From Actinomycetes bacterium (lineage in GTDB: Bacteria > Actinomycetota > Acidimicrobiia > Acidimicrobiales > RAAP-2): a stretch of 42,475 bases of DNA. The notes under the pieces are model-generated. The model had not been told where the DNA came from and did no database searches. It was given only the letters and a program-made list of their open reading frames with translations. Location of the stretch: contig JAJZJC010000021.1 of NCBI GenBank assembly GCA_021810205.1, positions 1 to 42,475 of the forward strand, in the 5' to 3' direction. The position numbers and the translations under genes were made by a program. Below, piece by piece: positions 1-8,066 of this stretch (within the stretch, counting starts at the first letter, position 1; each line of letters opens with the position of its first letter).

Positions 1-172
1 GGCGTCTGCCTATCGGGCCAATGGCGGGATTTTGCAAATCGGCGGCACGGGTCGGGCCGGTCAGGGACGATCGAGGGTCTTGGCCATGTCCACCAGCGTC
101 CAGCCGGCGCGGTGCGGGTGCGGGCGCGGCGCGGGTGCGGGTGCCGGCGCGGGGCGGGCCCCGGCGCCTCTG
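1..172. other. Gene-free stretch downstream of csoR
   Basis: No convincing coding region was seen on either strand. Positions about 112-170 are a simple G/C-rich stretch of repeated GCGGGTGCGG-like units, typical of slippage-prone spacer. It lies just past the csoR stop codon and could hold its transcript end, but I see no clean hairpin followed by a T-run. Confidence 0.4.
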
Positions 173-571
173 CTAGCGGGTCCGGATGAAGCGGTGGACG
201 GCGTCGAGGAGCTCCCGGCTCTTTTGCGCCGCGACAGCCTCGTCGCCCGAGGCGAGCGCGTGGGTGACGCAGTGGTTCACGTGGTCGTCGAGGATGCGGA
301 AGGCGACGGCGTCGAGCGCGGTGCTGATCGCGGCGATCTGCGTGAGGATGTCGATGCAGTAGCGGTCCTCGGCGATCATCTTCTCGATCCCGCGCGCCTG
401 GCCCTGGATCCGTCGCATGCGGTGCAAGAGCCGCTCTTTGTCGTCTACGTACCCGTACGGCGGCCCTGTCCCATGCCCTGCCCCATGCACTGCCTCATGC
501 ACTGCCTCATGCACTGCCTCGGGTCCCGCCTCAGACGTGCTCGGCACCTCGACGCGGCCTCTCGGAGTCAT
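173..571 (-). CDS. csoR: CsoR-type copper-sensing transcriptional repressor
   Basis: A 132-residue DUF156/CsoR-family repressor, expected to bind operator DNA as the apo form and release it on Cu(I) binding. The all-helical core begins near residue 42. The Cu(I) ligand triad is intact: C72, H97 and C101, with exactly the spacing of Mycobacterium tuberculosis CsoR C36/H61/C65. The N-terminus is unusual: about 40 residues precede the core, including EAVH repeated three times and then GAGHGTG, encoded by a 12-bp tandem repeat (473-520), so the leader is His-rich. The ATG overlaps the copA stop as ATGA, and an AGGAG-type ribosome site lies in the copA 3' end. It is therefore the last gene of a copZ-copA-csoR operon and probably autoregulated through the operators at 3073 and 3181. 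Confidence 0.92.
   Translation of the reverse strand: MTPRGRVEVPSTSEAGPEAVHEAVHEAVHGAGHGTGPPYGYVDDKERLLHRMRRIQGQARGIEKMIAEDRYCIDILTQIAAISTALDAVAFRILDDHVNHCVTHALASGDEAVAAQKSRELLDAVHRFIRTR
473..520. repeat. 12-bp in-frame tandem repeat in csoR
   Basis: ATGCACTGCCTC is repeated exactly three times (485-520) after one degenerate copy (473-484). The unit is four codons long on the minus strand and encodes EAVH repeats in the CsoR N-terminal extension, so copy-number change would not break the frame. Confidence 0.9.
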
Positions 572-2817
572 GGCTGCTCCTCTCCTTCGAGCCTGCTGCC
601 GACGCCGAGCCGGGGCGCACCCCCAGCGCGCGCACCGGCGCGGAACCGTCGCAGGCGCAGCGAGTTCGTCACGACGAAGACGCTCGAGAACGCCATCGCC
701 CCCGCAGCGACGATCGGGTTCACGACACCGGCGATCGCCAGGGGGACCGCGACGATGTTGTAGCCGAAGGCCCACACGAAGTTGCCCTTGATGGTGCGCA
801 GGGTCTGGCGCGACAGGCGTATGGCGTCGGCCGCCACGCGCAGGTCGCCGGCGACCAAGGTGAGATCCGACGCCTCGATGGCCACGTCGGTCCCGGTGCC
901 CACCGCGATCCCGAGGTCCGCCTGGGCGAGCGCGGGCGCGTCGTTCACCCCGTCGCCCACCATCGCGACCACCTCTCCGGCCTGCTGGAGCCGGGCGATC
1001 TCGGCAGCCTTCTCGCCGGGGAGGACCCCCGCGAGGACCCGCTCGATGCCGACCTCGCCGGCGACCCGGCGGGCGGTGCGCTCGTTGTCGCCGGTGAGCA
1101 GCACGGGGGTGAGGCCGAGCGCCCGCAATGCGCCGATCGCGTCGCGCGCCGTCGCCTTCACCCGGTCGCCCACGGCCACGAGCCCGAGGACCCGCCCGTC
1201 GGCCGCCACCGCGACGACCGTGGCGCCGGAGGACTCCATGCGCTCGGCCTCGCCAGTGAGGTGGGCCGAGAGCGCGATCCCCCTGTCGTAGAGCAGGCTC
1301 GGCCGGCCGATGACGACCGCGTGATCGCCGACCACGGCTTCGACGCCGAGGCCGGCACTCGCGCGGAACTCGGAGGCCGGCGTGAGCGTCCCGAGGCGGT
1401 CGCGCCCCGCCGCGGCGATCGCCCGCGCGATCGGGTGCTCGCTCGGCTCCTCGGCCGCCGACGCGAGGGCGAGCAGCTCCTCGGTCGCGACACCGTCGGC
1501 GGGGACGAGGCCGGCGAGCGTCATCGAGCCTTCGGTGACGGTGCCGGTCTTGTCGAAGACGATCGTGGTGACCTGGCGCGTCTGCTCGAGGACCTCGGGT
1601 CCCTTGATCACGATGCCGAGCTGGGCCGCACGGCCGGTGCCCACCATGAGGGCCGTCGGGGTCGCGAGGCCCAGCGCGCACGGGCACGCGATCACCACCA
1701 CCGCGACCGCGGCGCTGAACGCGGCGGTGGCCGCCGCGCCGCCGATGAACAGCCAGCCAAAGAGGGTGAGCGCCGAGAGCGCGAGCACCACGGGCACGAA
1801 CACTGCCGAGACGCGGTCGGCCAGGCGCTGGACCGGCGCCTTGCCTGCCTGCGCGTCGGCCACCAGACGCGTGATCTGGGCGAGCGCGGTCGACGCGCCG
1901 ACACGGGTCGCCTCGACCACCAGGCGGCCGGAGGTGTTCAGCGTGGCGCCTGCCACCTGGTCACCGGGGCCGACGTCGACGGGCACCGCCTCGCCGGTCA
2001 ACATCGACTGGTCGACTGCGGAGGTCCCCGCGACCACGACGCCGTCGGTCGCCACCTTCTCGCCGGGACGGACGACGAAGCGATCGCCGGGCGCGAGCGC
2101 CTCGATGGGCACGACGACCTCGACGCCGTCGCGCAGCACCGATGCCTCCTTGGCGCCGAGGGCGAGCAGGTGGCGAATCGCCTCACCCGAGCGCCGCTTG
2201 GCCCGCACCTCGAGATAGCGGCCCAAGAGGACGAGCGAGGTGATCGCTCCGGCGCTGTCGAAGTAGACCGGCGCCGAGATCCCTGCGGCCAGCACCACGG
2301 TCGACCAGCTCCACGCCGCCAAGGTGCCGAGGGAGACGAGGGTGTCCATGGTGGCGACGCCGTGCCGGGCGCTCGCGAGCGCCGCGCGGTGGAACGGCCA
2401 GCCGGCGTAGCCGACGACGACGGTGGCCAGGGCGAGCGACACCCACTGCCAGCCGGCGGGGCGCGCCGCGGACGCCCAGGCGAAGACGAGGATGGGGACG
2501 GTGGCGCCGAGCGCGACGGCGAGCCGGCGCCGGTAGGGGCGCACGGGGTCCTCGTCGGCACCGGCCACTGGCAGGCTCGCCCCGTAGCCCGCCGCCTCGA
2601 CGGCGGCGATCAGGTCGCCGACATCCACCTGGGCGGGATCGAAGGCGACGGCAGCATGCTCGGAGGCGAAGTTCACGGTCGCCGAGACGCCGTCGAGCGC
2701 GTTCAGCCGCTTCTCGACGTGCGCCGCGCACGTCGCGCACGTCATCCCCGAGATCGCGAGCTCTACGTGGCCGGTCGCGACCTCCGGCTCGCGCGGGCCG
2801 GTGGCAAGGGTGGTCAT
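568..2817 (-). CDS. copA: Cu(I)-translocating P1B-type ATPase CopA
   Basis: A 749-residue heavy-metal P-type ATPase that pumps Cu(I) out of the cytoplasm at the expense of ATP. Domain order: one N-terminal HMA domain with GMTCATC (24-30), paired membrane helices from about residue 100, actuator domain with TGE (274-276), the ion-path CPC motif (378-380), phosphorylation site DKTGT (422-426), SEHP in the nucleotide domain (459-462), the hinge GDGVNDAP (621-628), and the last two helices. The P1B-1 copper signatures YN (687-688) and MxxSS (708-712) are present, so copper rather than zinc is the likely substrate. Start and stop overlap copZ and csoR by ATGA, indicating translational coupling. 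The C-terminus has a 20-residue Arg/Gly-rich tail not typical of the family. Confidence 0.96.
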   Translation of the reverse strand: MTTLATGPREPEVATGHVELAISGMTCATCAAHVEKRLNALDGVSATVNFASEHAAVAFDPAQVDVGDLIAAVEAAGYGASLPVAGADEDPVRPYRRRLAVALGATVPILVFAWASAARPAGWQWVSLALATVVVGYAGWPFHRAALASARHGVATMDTLVSLGTLAAWSWSTVVLAAGISAPVYFDSAGAITSLVLLGRYLEVRAKRRSGEAIRHLLALGAKEASVLRDGVEVVVPIEALAPGDRFVVRPGEKVATDGVVVAGTSAVDQSMLTGEAVPVDVGPGDQVAGATLNTSGRLVVEATRVGASTALAQITRLVADAQAGKAPVQRLADRVSAVFVPVVLALSALTLFGWLFIGGAAATAAFSAAVAVVVIACPCALGLATPTALMVGTGRAAQLGIVIKGPEVLEQTRQVTTIVFDKTGTVTEGSMTLAGLVPADGVATEELLALASAAEEPSEHPIARAIAAAGRDRLGTLTPASEFRASAGLGVEAVVGDHAVVIGRPSLLYDRGIALSAHLTGEAERMESSGATVVAVAADGRVLGLVAVGDRVKATARDAIGALRALGLTPVLLTGDNERTARRVAGEVGIERVLAGVLPGEKAAEIARLQQAGEVVAMVGDGVNDAPALAQADLGIAVGTGTDVAIEASDLTLVAGDLRVAADAIRLSRQTLRTIKGNFVWAFGYNIVAVPLAIAGVVNPIVAAGAMAFSSVFVVTNSLRLRRFRAGARAGGAPRLGVGSRLEGEEQP

Positions 2818-3017
2818 GCCACCTCGTAGCCCGCTTCTTCGATCGCCGCGCGCAGCGCCACGTCGTCGAGGCCGTCACCGGTCACCGTGACGAGCTTGGT
2901 GTCGAGGTCGACGGCGACCTCGTCCACGCCGGTCACCGACCCGATCTCCGCGCGCACCGCACGCTCGCAGTGCTCGCAGCTCATCCCCGGCACGCGGTAG
3001 GTCATCGTCTGGGACAC
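2814..3017 (-). CDS. copZ: Copper chaperone, HMA domain (CopZ-like)
   Basis: A single heavy-metal-associated domain of about 67 residues that would carry Cu(I) in the cytoplasm and hand it to CopA. The metal motif GMSCEHC is at residues 11-17 counting from the GTG start, followed by the ferredoxin-like fold expected of the family and ending EEAGYEVA. I chose the GTG at 3017 because GGAG lies 6 bases upstream; the in-frame ATG at 3005 would have a spacing of about 18. The stop overlaps the copA start as ATGA. It is the first gene of the operon, directly downstream of the operator-bearing promoter at 3070-3089. Confidence 0.9.
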   Translation of the reverse strand: MSQTMTYRVPGMSCEHCERAVRAEIGSVTGVDEVAVDLDTKLVTVTGDGLDDVALRAAIEEAGYEVA

Positions 3018-3027
3018 CGATCGCTCC

Positions 3028-3070
3028 TCTCTGGCCCGTTCCACTCTGGCCCGTTCCACTCTGGCCCGTT
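3028..3070. repeat. Three 15-bp tandem repeats in the copZ leader
   Basis: CTCTGGCCCGTTCCA-like units occur three times between the copZ ribosome site and the -10/operator region. They lie in the predicted 5' leader of the cop operon mRNA. No function is evident; they resemble the other short duplications in this window. Confidence 0.8.
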
Positions 3071-3089
3071 CTATACCCCGATAGGGTAT
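3070..3089 (-). promoter_or_regulatory. cop operon promoter and CsoR operator
   Basis: ATACCCCGATAGGGTAT (3073-3089) is a pseudo-palindrome with arms ATACCC and GGGTAT around 5 bases, matching the known shape of CsoR boxes. Reading leftward, a good -10 TATAGA (3070-3075) overlaps the operator edge, so repressor binding would block polymerase. It lies 53 bases upstream of the copZ start. Confidence 0.75.
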
Positions 3090-3181
3090 GCTACACGCGA
3101 CGGCGGGACCCGGCGACCCACGTCGTCGACCCACCTCGGGAGAGCCCCGTGGCGGCGCGCGCGGCGAGCATGCGCTCTCCA

Positions 3182-3196
3182 TACCCCGCCGGGGTA
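3182..3196. promoter_or_regulatory. Second CsoR-type operator upstream of copZ
   Basis: TACCCCGCCGGGGTA is a perfect inverted repeat (arms TACCCC/GGGGTA, 3-base centre) about 100 bp upstream of the first box. On the minus strand it is followed by TATGGA, a possible second -10. It may be an auxiliary operator for copZ. Confidence 0.6.
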
Positions 3197-3276
3197 GGGC
3201 CATGGGTCCCGCGTCGCGCCGGCACCCGGGCTCTTCGGCCCGGGCGCCGGCATACGTCAGTGGGTGCCAGTGGGCG

Positions 3277-5514
3277 TCAGTGGGCGAATCGGACGTCGGG
3301 CAGGATGCGCGCCAGCCAGCGAGGCTGGTGCCACGCCGCGTGGTGGGTGAGCCGCAGCACCACGGGCAGGAGCACGAGACGGGCGACAACGGCGTCGAGC
3401 GCCACGGCCACCGCCAGGATCACCCCCATCTCCTTGGGGGCGAGCGGTCCGGACAGCGCGAAGGTCAAGAAGACGGCGACCATGATGGCTGCCGCCGAGA
3501 CGACCACCCGCCCCGAGGTCTGCACCGAGCCGACCATCGAGTGCTCTGGATCGGCATGCGTCTCGTAGCGCTCCTTTGCCGCGGAGAGCAGGAACAGCGT
3601 GTAGTCCATCGCCACGCCGAAGACCATGGCCCCGAAGAACAGCGGGGCCCAGGCGTCGACGAACCCCTGCGGGGTGAAGTGCAACAGCCCCGAGAGGTCG
3701 CCATTTTGGAAGATGAGGCGCGCGACCCCGAACGCCCCGGCCACCGAGAGGCCCGTGACTACCACCCCGGCGAAGGCCACCAAGGGCGCGCCGAGCGCCA
3801 CGAGGAGGAGAAGGAACCCGAGCCCTGCCAGCATGCCGAAGACGAGCGGGGTGCGGCTGGCGAGCGCTTGCTGGAGATCGAAGTTCTCCGCGGCCGCCCC
3901 GCCGACGAGCGAGCCGCGCGGCAGGTCGTGGCGGAGCCGCTGGATGGTCGCCCCCGTCTCGACGCTCGACGGGCCGCTCTTCGGCACCACCTGGTCGAGC
4001 GCCCAGCCGTCGTGCGTCGGGCCGGGCAGCGCCGCGGCGACGCCGGCCGTCTGTCGGGCGGCTCGCAGGCCGCGCGACTGGTCCGAGGCGGGCACGAGCA
4101 CCTGCAGGGTCCCCGGGAAGCCCGGTCCGAAGGCGGAGCTCACCTGGTCGTAGCCGACCCGGGCGTTCGCGGAGGCCGGGATGATGGTGATCGACGGCAT
4201 CGACGTGCGCAGCCCGACGACCGGCGACGCGGCGAGGAGGAGCACGCCCACCCCGGCGAGCGCCGCGGGCCACGGGTGCGCCCACAAGAAGCGGCCCCAG
4301 GCCGCGAGGCGCTGCTCGAGGCGGTGGCCGTGCACGGTCTCGGGCCGGCCCCGCCGGAAGTGGACCCTGGCCGAGTTCACCCGGGTGCCGAGCTTGCCCA
4401 AGACGGCCGGGAGCAGCGTCAAGGTGGCAGCGAGCACGGCGACGACCGAGAGCATGATCCCGAGCGCCATCGAGCGGAACGCAGGGCTCGGCACGACGAG
4501 GATGGACGCCAACGACGCCAGGACCGTGAGCGCCGAGAAGGTGACGGCCTTGCCTGCAGTGGCAAGGGTCTCGCCTGCCGCGGCCGCGGCTGCCGCCCGG
4601 TCACCGGGCTTTGCAGCGCGTCGGTCGAGCGCGGCGCGGAAGCGCACGACGAGGAAGAGGGCATAGTCGATCCCGAGCGCCAGCGAGAACATGAGCGCGA
4701 AGTTCAGCGCCCAGATGGACACCGGCGTCATGTGGTTCACGAGCACGAGCGCGCCCGCGGCGACGAGAAGGCCCGCCATGGTGAGCATGAGCGGCAGCCC
4801 GGCCGCCACGAGGCTGCCGAAGGCGACGATCAAGATGGCCATCGTCACCGGCCACGACAGCATCTCCGAGCGCATCATGGCGGAGTGGTTGGCCGAGTTG
4901 AAGTCGGCCCACAGTGCAGAGTCTCCCGTGAGGGTGACGCTCACGCGGCGGTTCCCCAGGTGCGACAGCGGGCCGGCGAGACGGGTGGCGGCGGCCACCA
5001 TCTGGTTCGTGCTGGCGGCCGCGCCGGCGGTGACCACCGCCGTCCGCCCGTTCGACGAGATGGACATCCCCGGCCTCGGGGCCACGACGGTCGAGACGTC
5101 CTTGTTGGCCCGCAGCATGGACTCCACGCGCGTGAGCGTCGCCCGTGCTGCCGGGTCCTGCGCGATGGGACCCGCGCGGTCGACGACGACCACCTGGAGG
5201 GCGCTCGAGCCGAGACCGGCGAAGTCGCGCTGGACGATCTGGCGGGCGTGCACCGACTGGCTGTTCGAGGCTGTCCAGCCCGCACCGGCGAGCGCGGACT
5301 CGACCTTCGGGGCGAACACGCCGAACACCACGACCACGACGATCCATGCGAGCAGGACCGGCCGCAGGTGCGATCCGCTCCAGGTCCCCAGCCGTGCGAA
5401 CAGCCCGCGCGAACCCCCGGCCCCGGGCGGGCGCCCCACCCGGCGCCCGGCTCGATCCGGGGGAGCTGGCGTCGTGTCCGATTGCGGCTGCGTCCTCGTC
5501 TGCGCGATACCCAT
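3277..5514 (-). CDS. MMPL/RND-family membrane transporter
   Basis: A 745-residue MMPL-type member of the RND superfamily, predicted to export a lipid or hydrophobic small molecule across the cytoplasmic membrane using proton motive force. The two-halves architecture is clear. Half 1: one membrane segment (about 53-68), a large extracytoplasmic domain, then a helix bundle (about 222-375) with GIDYALFLVVRFR (281-293). Half 2: segment at 413-435, a domain to about 550, then the bundle with GVAMDYTLFLL (633-643). The Asp-Tyr pairs are the family's proton-relay positions. The first 40 residues are basic and Pro/Gly-rich. The ATG at 5514 lies inside a CsoR-type operator and directly follows a -10-like TAGGAT, suggesting a leaderless transcript under copper or persulfide control. 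The substrate is unknown. Membership in the cop/cst-type regulon is inference from that operator. Confidence 0.88.
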   Translation of the reverse strand: MGIAQTRTQPQSDTTPAPPDRAGRRVGRPPGAGGSRGLFARLGTWSGSHLRPVLLAWIVVVVVFGVFAPKVESALAGAGWTASNSQSVHARQIVQRDFAGLGSSALQVVVVDRAGPIAQDPAARATLTRVESMLRANKDVSTVVAPRPGMSISSNGRTAVVTAGAAASTNQMVAAATRLAGPLSHLGNRRVSVTLTGDSALWADFNSANHSAMMRSEMLSWPVTMAILIVAFGSLVAAGLPLMLTMAGLLVAAGALVLVNHMTPVSIWALNFALMFSLALGIDYALFLVVRFRAALDRRAAKPGDRAAAAAAAGETLATAGKAVTFSALTVLASLASILVVPSPAFRSMALGIMLSVVAVLAATLTLLPAVLGKLGTRVNSARVHFRRGRPETVHGHRLEQRLAAWGRFLWAHPWPAALAGVGVLLLAASPVVGLRTSMPSITIIPASANARVGYDQVSSAFGPGFPGTLQVLVPASDQSRGLRAARQTAGVAAALPGPTHDGWALDQVVPKSGPSSVETGATIQRLRHDLPRGSLVGGAAAENFDLQQALASRTPLVFGMLAGLGFLLLLVALGAPLVAFAGVVVTGLSVAGAFGVARLIFQNGDLSGLLHFTPQGFVDAWAPLFFGAMVFGVAMDYTLFLLSAAKERYETHADPEHSMVGSVQTSGRVVVSAAAIMVAVFLTFALSGPLAPKEMGVILAVAVALDAVVARLVLLPVVLRLTHHAAWHQPRWLARILPDVRFAH

Positions 5515-5526
5515 TGGGGTATCCTA
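5506..5526 (-). promoter_or_regulatory. CsoR/CstR-type operator on the MMPL start codon
   Basis: GATACCCATTGGGGTATC (5506-5523) has 7-base arms GATACCC/GGGTATC and a 4-base centre. It covers the ATG (5512-5514). Reading leftward, TAGGAT (5526-5521) stands 6 bases before that ATG, the geometry of a leaderless actinobacterial promoter. A half-site GGGGTAT follows at 5538. Confidence 0.65.
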
Positions 5527-5640
5527 GACATAGGGGGAGGGGTATGCCGCACGCACCGAGCGGACCAGGACCGACGGCCGTCCGGCGCGGCCCGGGGGCG
5601 CGCGGCGAGGTCTGGCGCGGCGCGGGGGCGCGGGACGCGC

Positions 5641-6570
5641 TCAGGAGCGCAGCCGCTGCTGGCGTTCTTCCCGGCGCGCCGCGATGGCCAGCAGGCGCGA
5701 AGCGACCGGCAGGAGCGGCCGCCCCGGTGTCCAGATCGCCCGGATCCTCCGCTCGAGGTGCAGATCCTCGCAGCGGATGGCGACGAGCTCGCCGGCTCGC
5801 AGCTCTGCGCCGATGGCGAGCGCGGACACCACTGCTGGCGCGCTCCCGCTCGTGGCCGCAGCCTTGATGGCGGTCGTCGAGCCGAGCTCCATCGCGCCGC
5901 TGACGTCGAGCCCATGGGCCGCGAGCGCGTCGACGAGCACCTCGCGGGTGCCTGACCCCGGCTCGCGCAGGACCAACGGCGTGGCAGCCAGCTGCTGGGC
6001 GGTGATCGGCCGGCGGCGCCGGCTCCACGGATGGCCAGCAGACACGACGATCACCAGCTCGTCGGCGAGCAGCTCCTTGGAGCGCAGGCGCCCCGGTGGC
6101 CGTGGGCCCTCGATGAAGCCGAGCTCGACGTCGCCGGCAGCCACCAGCTCGGCGACGCGTGCGGTGTTGCCCATGGTGAGCGACACCTTGGCGCTCGGCA
6201 CGTCCACCGCGAGGAGGTGCAGCCAGCGCGGCACGAGGTACTCGGCGACGGTCTGGCTCGCGGCGAGCCGCAGCTGGGAGTGCCGGTCACCTCGCAGCGC
6301 GGCGGCACCGGCCAACAGCGTCCGCATGTCGCCGAGGACCGCCGCAGCCCACTCGACGGTGGCCGTGCCTGCAGGGGTGAGCCGTGCACCCCTGGTCGAG
6401 CGCTCGAGGAGCGCGACCTCGAGCACGCGTTCGAGCGACCGCAGCCGCATGCTGGCAGCCGGCTGGGTGATGCCGTGCGCCGCGGCGGCCGCGCTGATCG
6501 AGCCGAGCTCGCCGACACTGACGAGCAGGTCGAGGGAGGGTAGGTCCGGATACGGCTCCGGCATGGGCAC
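5641..6570 (-). CDS. LysR-family transcriptional regulator
   Basis: A 309-residue LysR-type regulator of normal family length. An N-terminal winged helix-turn-helix (about 13-72, with AAAAAHGITQPAASMRLRSL as the recognition part) is followed by a periplasmic-binding-protein-like effector domain (about 96-300). The GTG at 6570 was taken as start; an ATG at 6564 would shorten it by two residues, and no strong ribosome site separates them. It lies downstream of, and on the same strand as, a YeiH-family exporter gene, an arrangement reminiscent of YeiE-YeiH, so it probably controls that gene through the palindrome at 7867. Its effector cannot be told from the sequence; a sulfur oxyanion or sulfonate is a guess from context. 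Confidence 0.9.
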   Translation of the reverse strand: MPMPEPYPDLPSLDLLVSVGELGSISAAAAAHGITQPAASMRLRSLERVLEVALLERSTRGARLTPAGTATVEWAAAVLGDMRTLLAGAAALRGDRHSQLRLAASQTVAEYLVPRWLHLLAVDVPSAKVSLTMGNTARVAELVAAGDVELGFIEGPRPPGRLRSKELLADELVIVVSAGHPWSRRRRPITAQQLAATPLVLREPGSGTREVLVDALAAHGLDVSGAMELGSTTAIKAAATSGSAPAVVSALAIGAELRAGELVAIRCEDLHLERRIRAIWTPGRPLLPVASRLLAIAARREERQQRLRS

Positions 6571-6611
6571 GAGGTGACGTTAGGGCCTTGGTGGCGCTTG
6601 GACCGCCAAGA

Positions 6612-6638
6612 CCCCGGTGCCGCCACACGGCACCGGGG
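6612..6638 (-). terminator. Strong hairpin downstream of the YeiH-family gene
   Basis: CCCCGGTGCC pairs perfectly with GGCACCGGGG (10-bp stem, 7-base loop), 45 bases past the stop of the minus-strand exporter gene. A weaker hairpin follows at about 6586-6609. There is no U-tract, as is common in high-GC actinobacteria. Confidence 0.55.
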
Positions 6639-6682
6639 CGGCGTCGGCTCGGCTGGTCGCGCGCCGCGGCAGGCCGATGCCG

Positions 6683-7795
6683 TCACAGCGTGCCGGTGAG
6701 CGCCTGGAGACCGAGGCTCGCCAGGCCGACGGTCACCCAGAGGATGGCGCCGAGCGCCAGTGGCCGGAGCCCGGCGCGCCGGATGTGGCCGATGTCGGTC
6801 GATAGACCTATGGCGCCCAAGGCGGCGGTGATCATGCCCATCGAGAGGATCGAGAGCGGGTGGTGGGCACTGCTCGGCACCAAGCCTGCGGTGTTCACGC
6901 CCACGGCGGCAAGGAAGACCACGATGAACAGCGGCAGCACGCGGCGCAGGTCGACGCGGCGCATCGGCCGCCCCGCGGTGGCGTCGACCCGCCGCTCGCG
7001 CCGGCCACGCAGGGTGGCGAGCGCGAGGCTGATCGGAATGATGGCCAGGGTACGCGTGAGCTTCACGATGACCCCGTACGAGGCGGCCGCGTGGCCGTAG
7101 ATGCTGGACGCGGCGACGACCGACGACAGGTCGTTGATCGCGGTGCCGGCCCACAGACCGAACGTGTGCTGGGAGAACCCGAAGAGGTGGCCAAGGGTCG
7201 GGTACAGCAGCACCGCGACGACGTTGAACGTGAAGATGGTGGCGATGGCGTAGCTGACGTCCGCCTCCTCGGCACCGATGACCGCGTCGGTGGCCGCGAT
7301 GGCCGACGCCCCGCAGATGGCGGTGCCCACGCCGATCAGCGAGCGCAGGTCGCCGGGGAGCCGCAGCAGGCGCCCGGCGAACCACGCCACGCCGAGCGCG
7401 GCGACCAAGGTGCCCAGGAGGACCGGCAGGGATCCCGCACCGGTGGAGAGGACCTGGCCGAGAGAGAGGCCGAAGCCCAAGACGATGACCGAGCCCTGCA
7501 GCACCTTCTTCGCGACGAACGCGATGCCGGGCCGTAGGCGAGCGCTCGGCCTCTTCACCACCGAGATGGCGATGCCGCACACGATGGCGATGACAGGGGC
7601 GCCGACGACCGGCGCGAACCCGCCGAGCACCGTGGCCACCACCGCGAGCACCGCGACGGCAGCCACTCCGGGCGCAAGCGTCATGACGGACTCCGCCATC
7701 CGCTCGGTCCTGGCGCGTCCGTCCGGCGCGACGAGCACTGCCTCGCTTCCTGTGGGGATCCTTCGATCTCGCTCCACGTGGTCGACGGTCGTCAT
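6683..7795 (-). CDS. YeiH-family putative sulfate/anion exporter
   Basis: A 370-residue polytopic membrane protein of the YeiH family (PF03601, 'putative sulfate exporter'). It starts at the ATG at 7795, preceded by an excellent GAGGAGG ribosome site. A 45-residue hydrophilic N-terminus is followed by about 9-10 hydrophobic segments. Family hallmarks are GTAICGASAIAATDAVIGA in the middle and the half-helix region FGLWAGTAINDLSSVVAA. Known relatives are linked to export of sulfate or sulfite-derived anions, but transport has rarely been shown. With thioredoxin, persulfide dioxygenase and rhodanese genes next to it, export of sulfite or sulfate produced from persulfide oxidation is a reasonable inference. 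A LysR gene follows and a LysR-type palindrome lies 72 bases upstream. Confidence 0.88.
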   Translation of the reverse strand: MTTVDHVERDRRIPTGSEAVLVAPDGRARTERMAESVMTLAPGVAAVAVLAVVATVLGGFAPVVGAPVIAIVCGIAISVVKRPSARLRPGIAFVAKKVLQGSVIVLGFGLSLGQVLSTGAGSLPVLLGTLVAALGVAWFAGRLLRLPGDLRSLIGVGTAICGASAIAATDAVIGAEEADVSYAIATIFTFNVVAVLLYPTLGHLFGFSQHTFGLWAGTAINDLSSVVAASSIYGHAAASYGVIVKLTRTLAIIPISLALATLRGRRERRVDATAGRPMRRVDLRRVLPLFIVVFLAAVGVNTAGLVPSSAHHPLSILSMGMITAALGAIGLSTDIGHIRRAGLRPLALGAILWVTVGLASLGLQALTGTL

Positions 7796-7866
7796 CGCCA
7801 CCTCCTCTCGCCGACCAGTGTCGGGGAGCGATCGCCCTGGCGGAAGCCCCGACATGGTGATGACGC

Positions 7867-7883
7867 CATAAGTTGGGCTTATG
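7867..7883. promoter_or_regulatory. LysR-type binding palindrome
   Basis: CATAAG-TTGGG-CTTATG is a perfect 6-bp inverted repeat with a 5-base centre and contains the T-N11-A signature of LysR boxes. It sits between the divergent exporter and thioredoxin genes, nearer the former. The product of the LysR gene at 5641 is the likely ligand. Confidence 0.6.
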
Positions 7884-7982
7884 CCTGGCGCGGCAACAGG
7901 CGACGGGCCCGGCCAGCGGCGACCTGTGCGGCGGCCCCGAGCCCGGCCCTGCGCCAGCCGGCGATGGGACCGGGCACATCTG

Positions 7983-8001
7983 ATACCCCGGGTGGTATAT
8001 T
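7983..8001 (+). promoter_or_regulatory. Thioredoxin promoter with CstR-type operator
   Basis: ATACCCCGGGTGGTAT (7983-7998; arms ATACC/GGTAT) overlaps a perfect -10 hexamer TATATT (7996-8001), 65 bases before the thioredoxin start. The overlap indicates repression. It has the same form as the operator upstream of the CstR-like gene at 11160. Confidence 0.7.
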
Positions 8002-8066
8002 GGTGGCAGTGCCCGGGGCTGCAGGACGGTCCCGGGGAGATGGTCGCCGATAGGAGGCGCGGGTAG

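Noticed and set aside
1261..2829. A long plus-strand frame opposite copA
   Set aside because: Composition is low-complexity charged shadow; all CopA motifs are on the minus strand.
3088..5955. A 955-codon plus-strand frame opposite the MMPL gene
   Set aside because: Arg/Gly/His-rich shadow translation typical of antisense frames in GC-rich DNA; the opposite strand encodes a complete MMPL protein.
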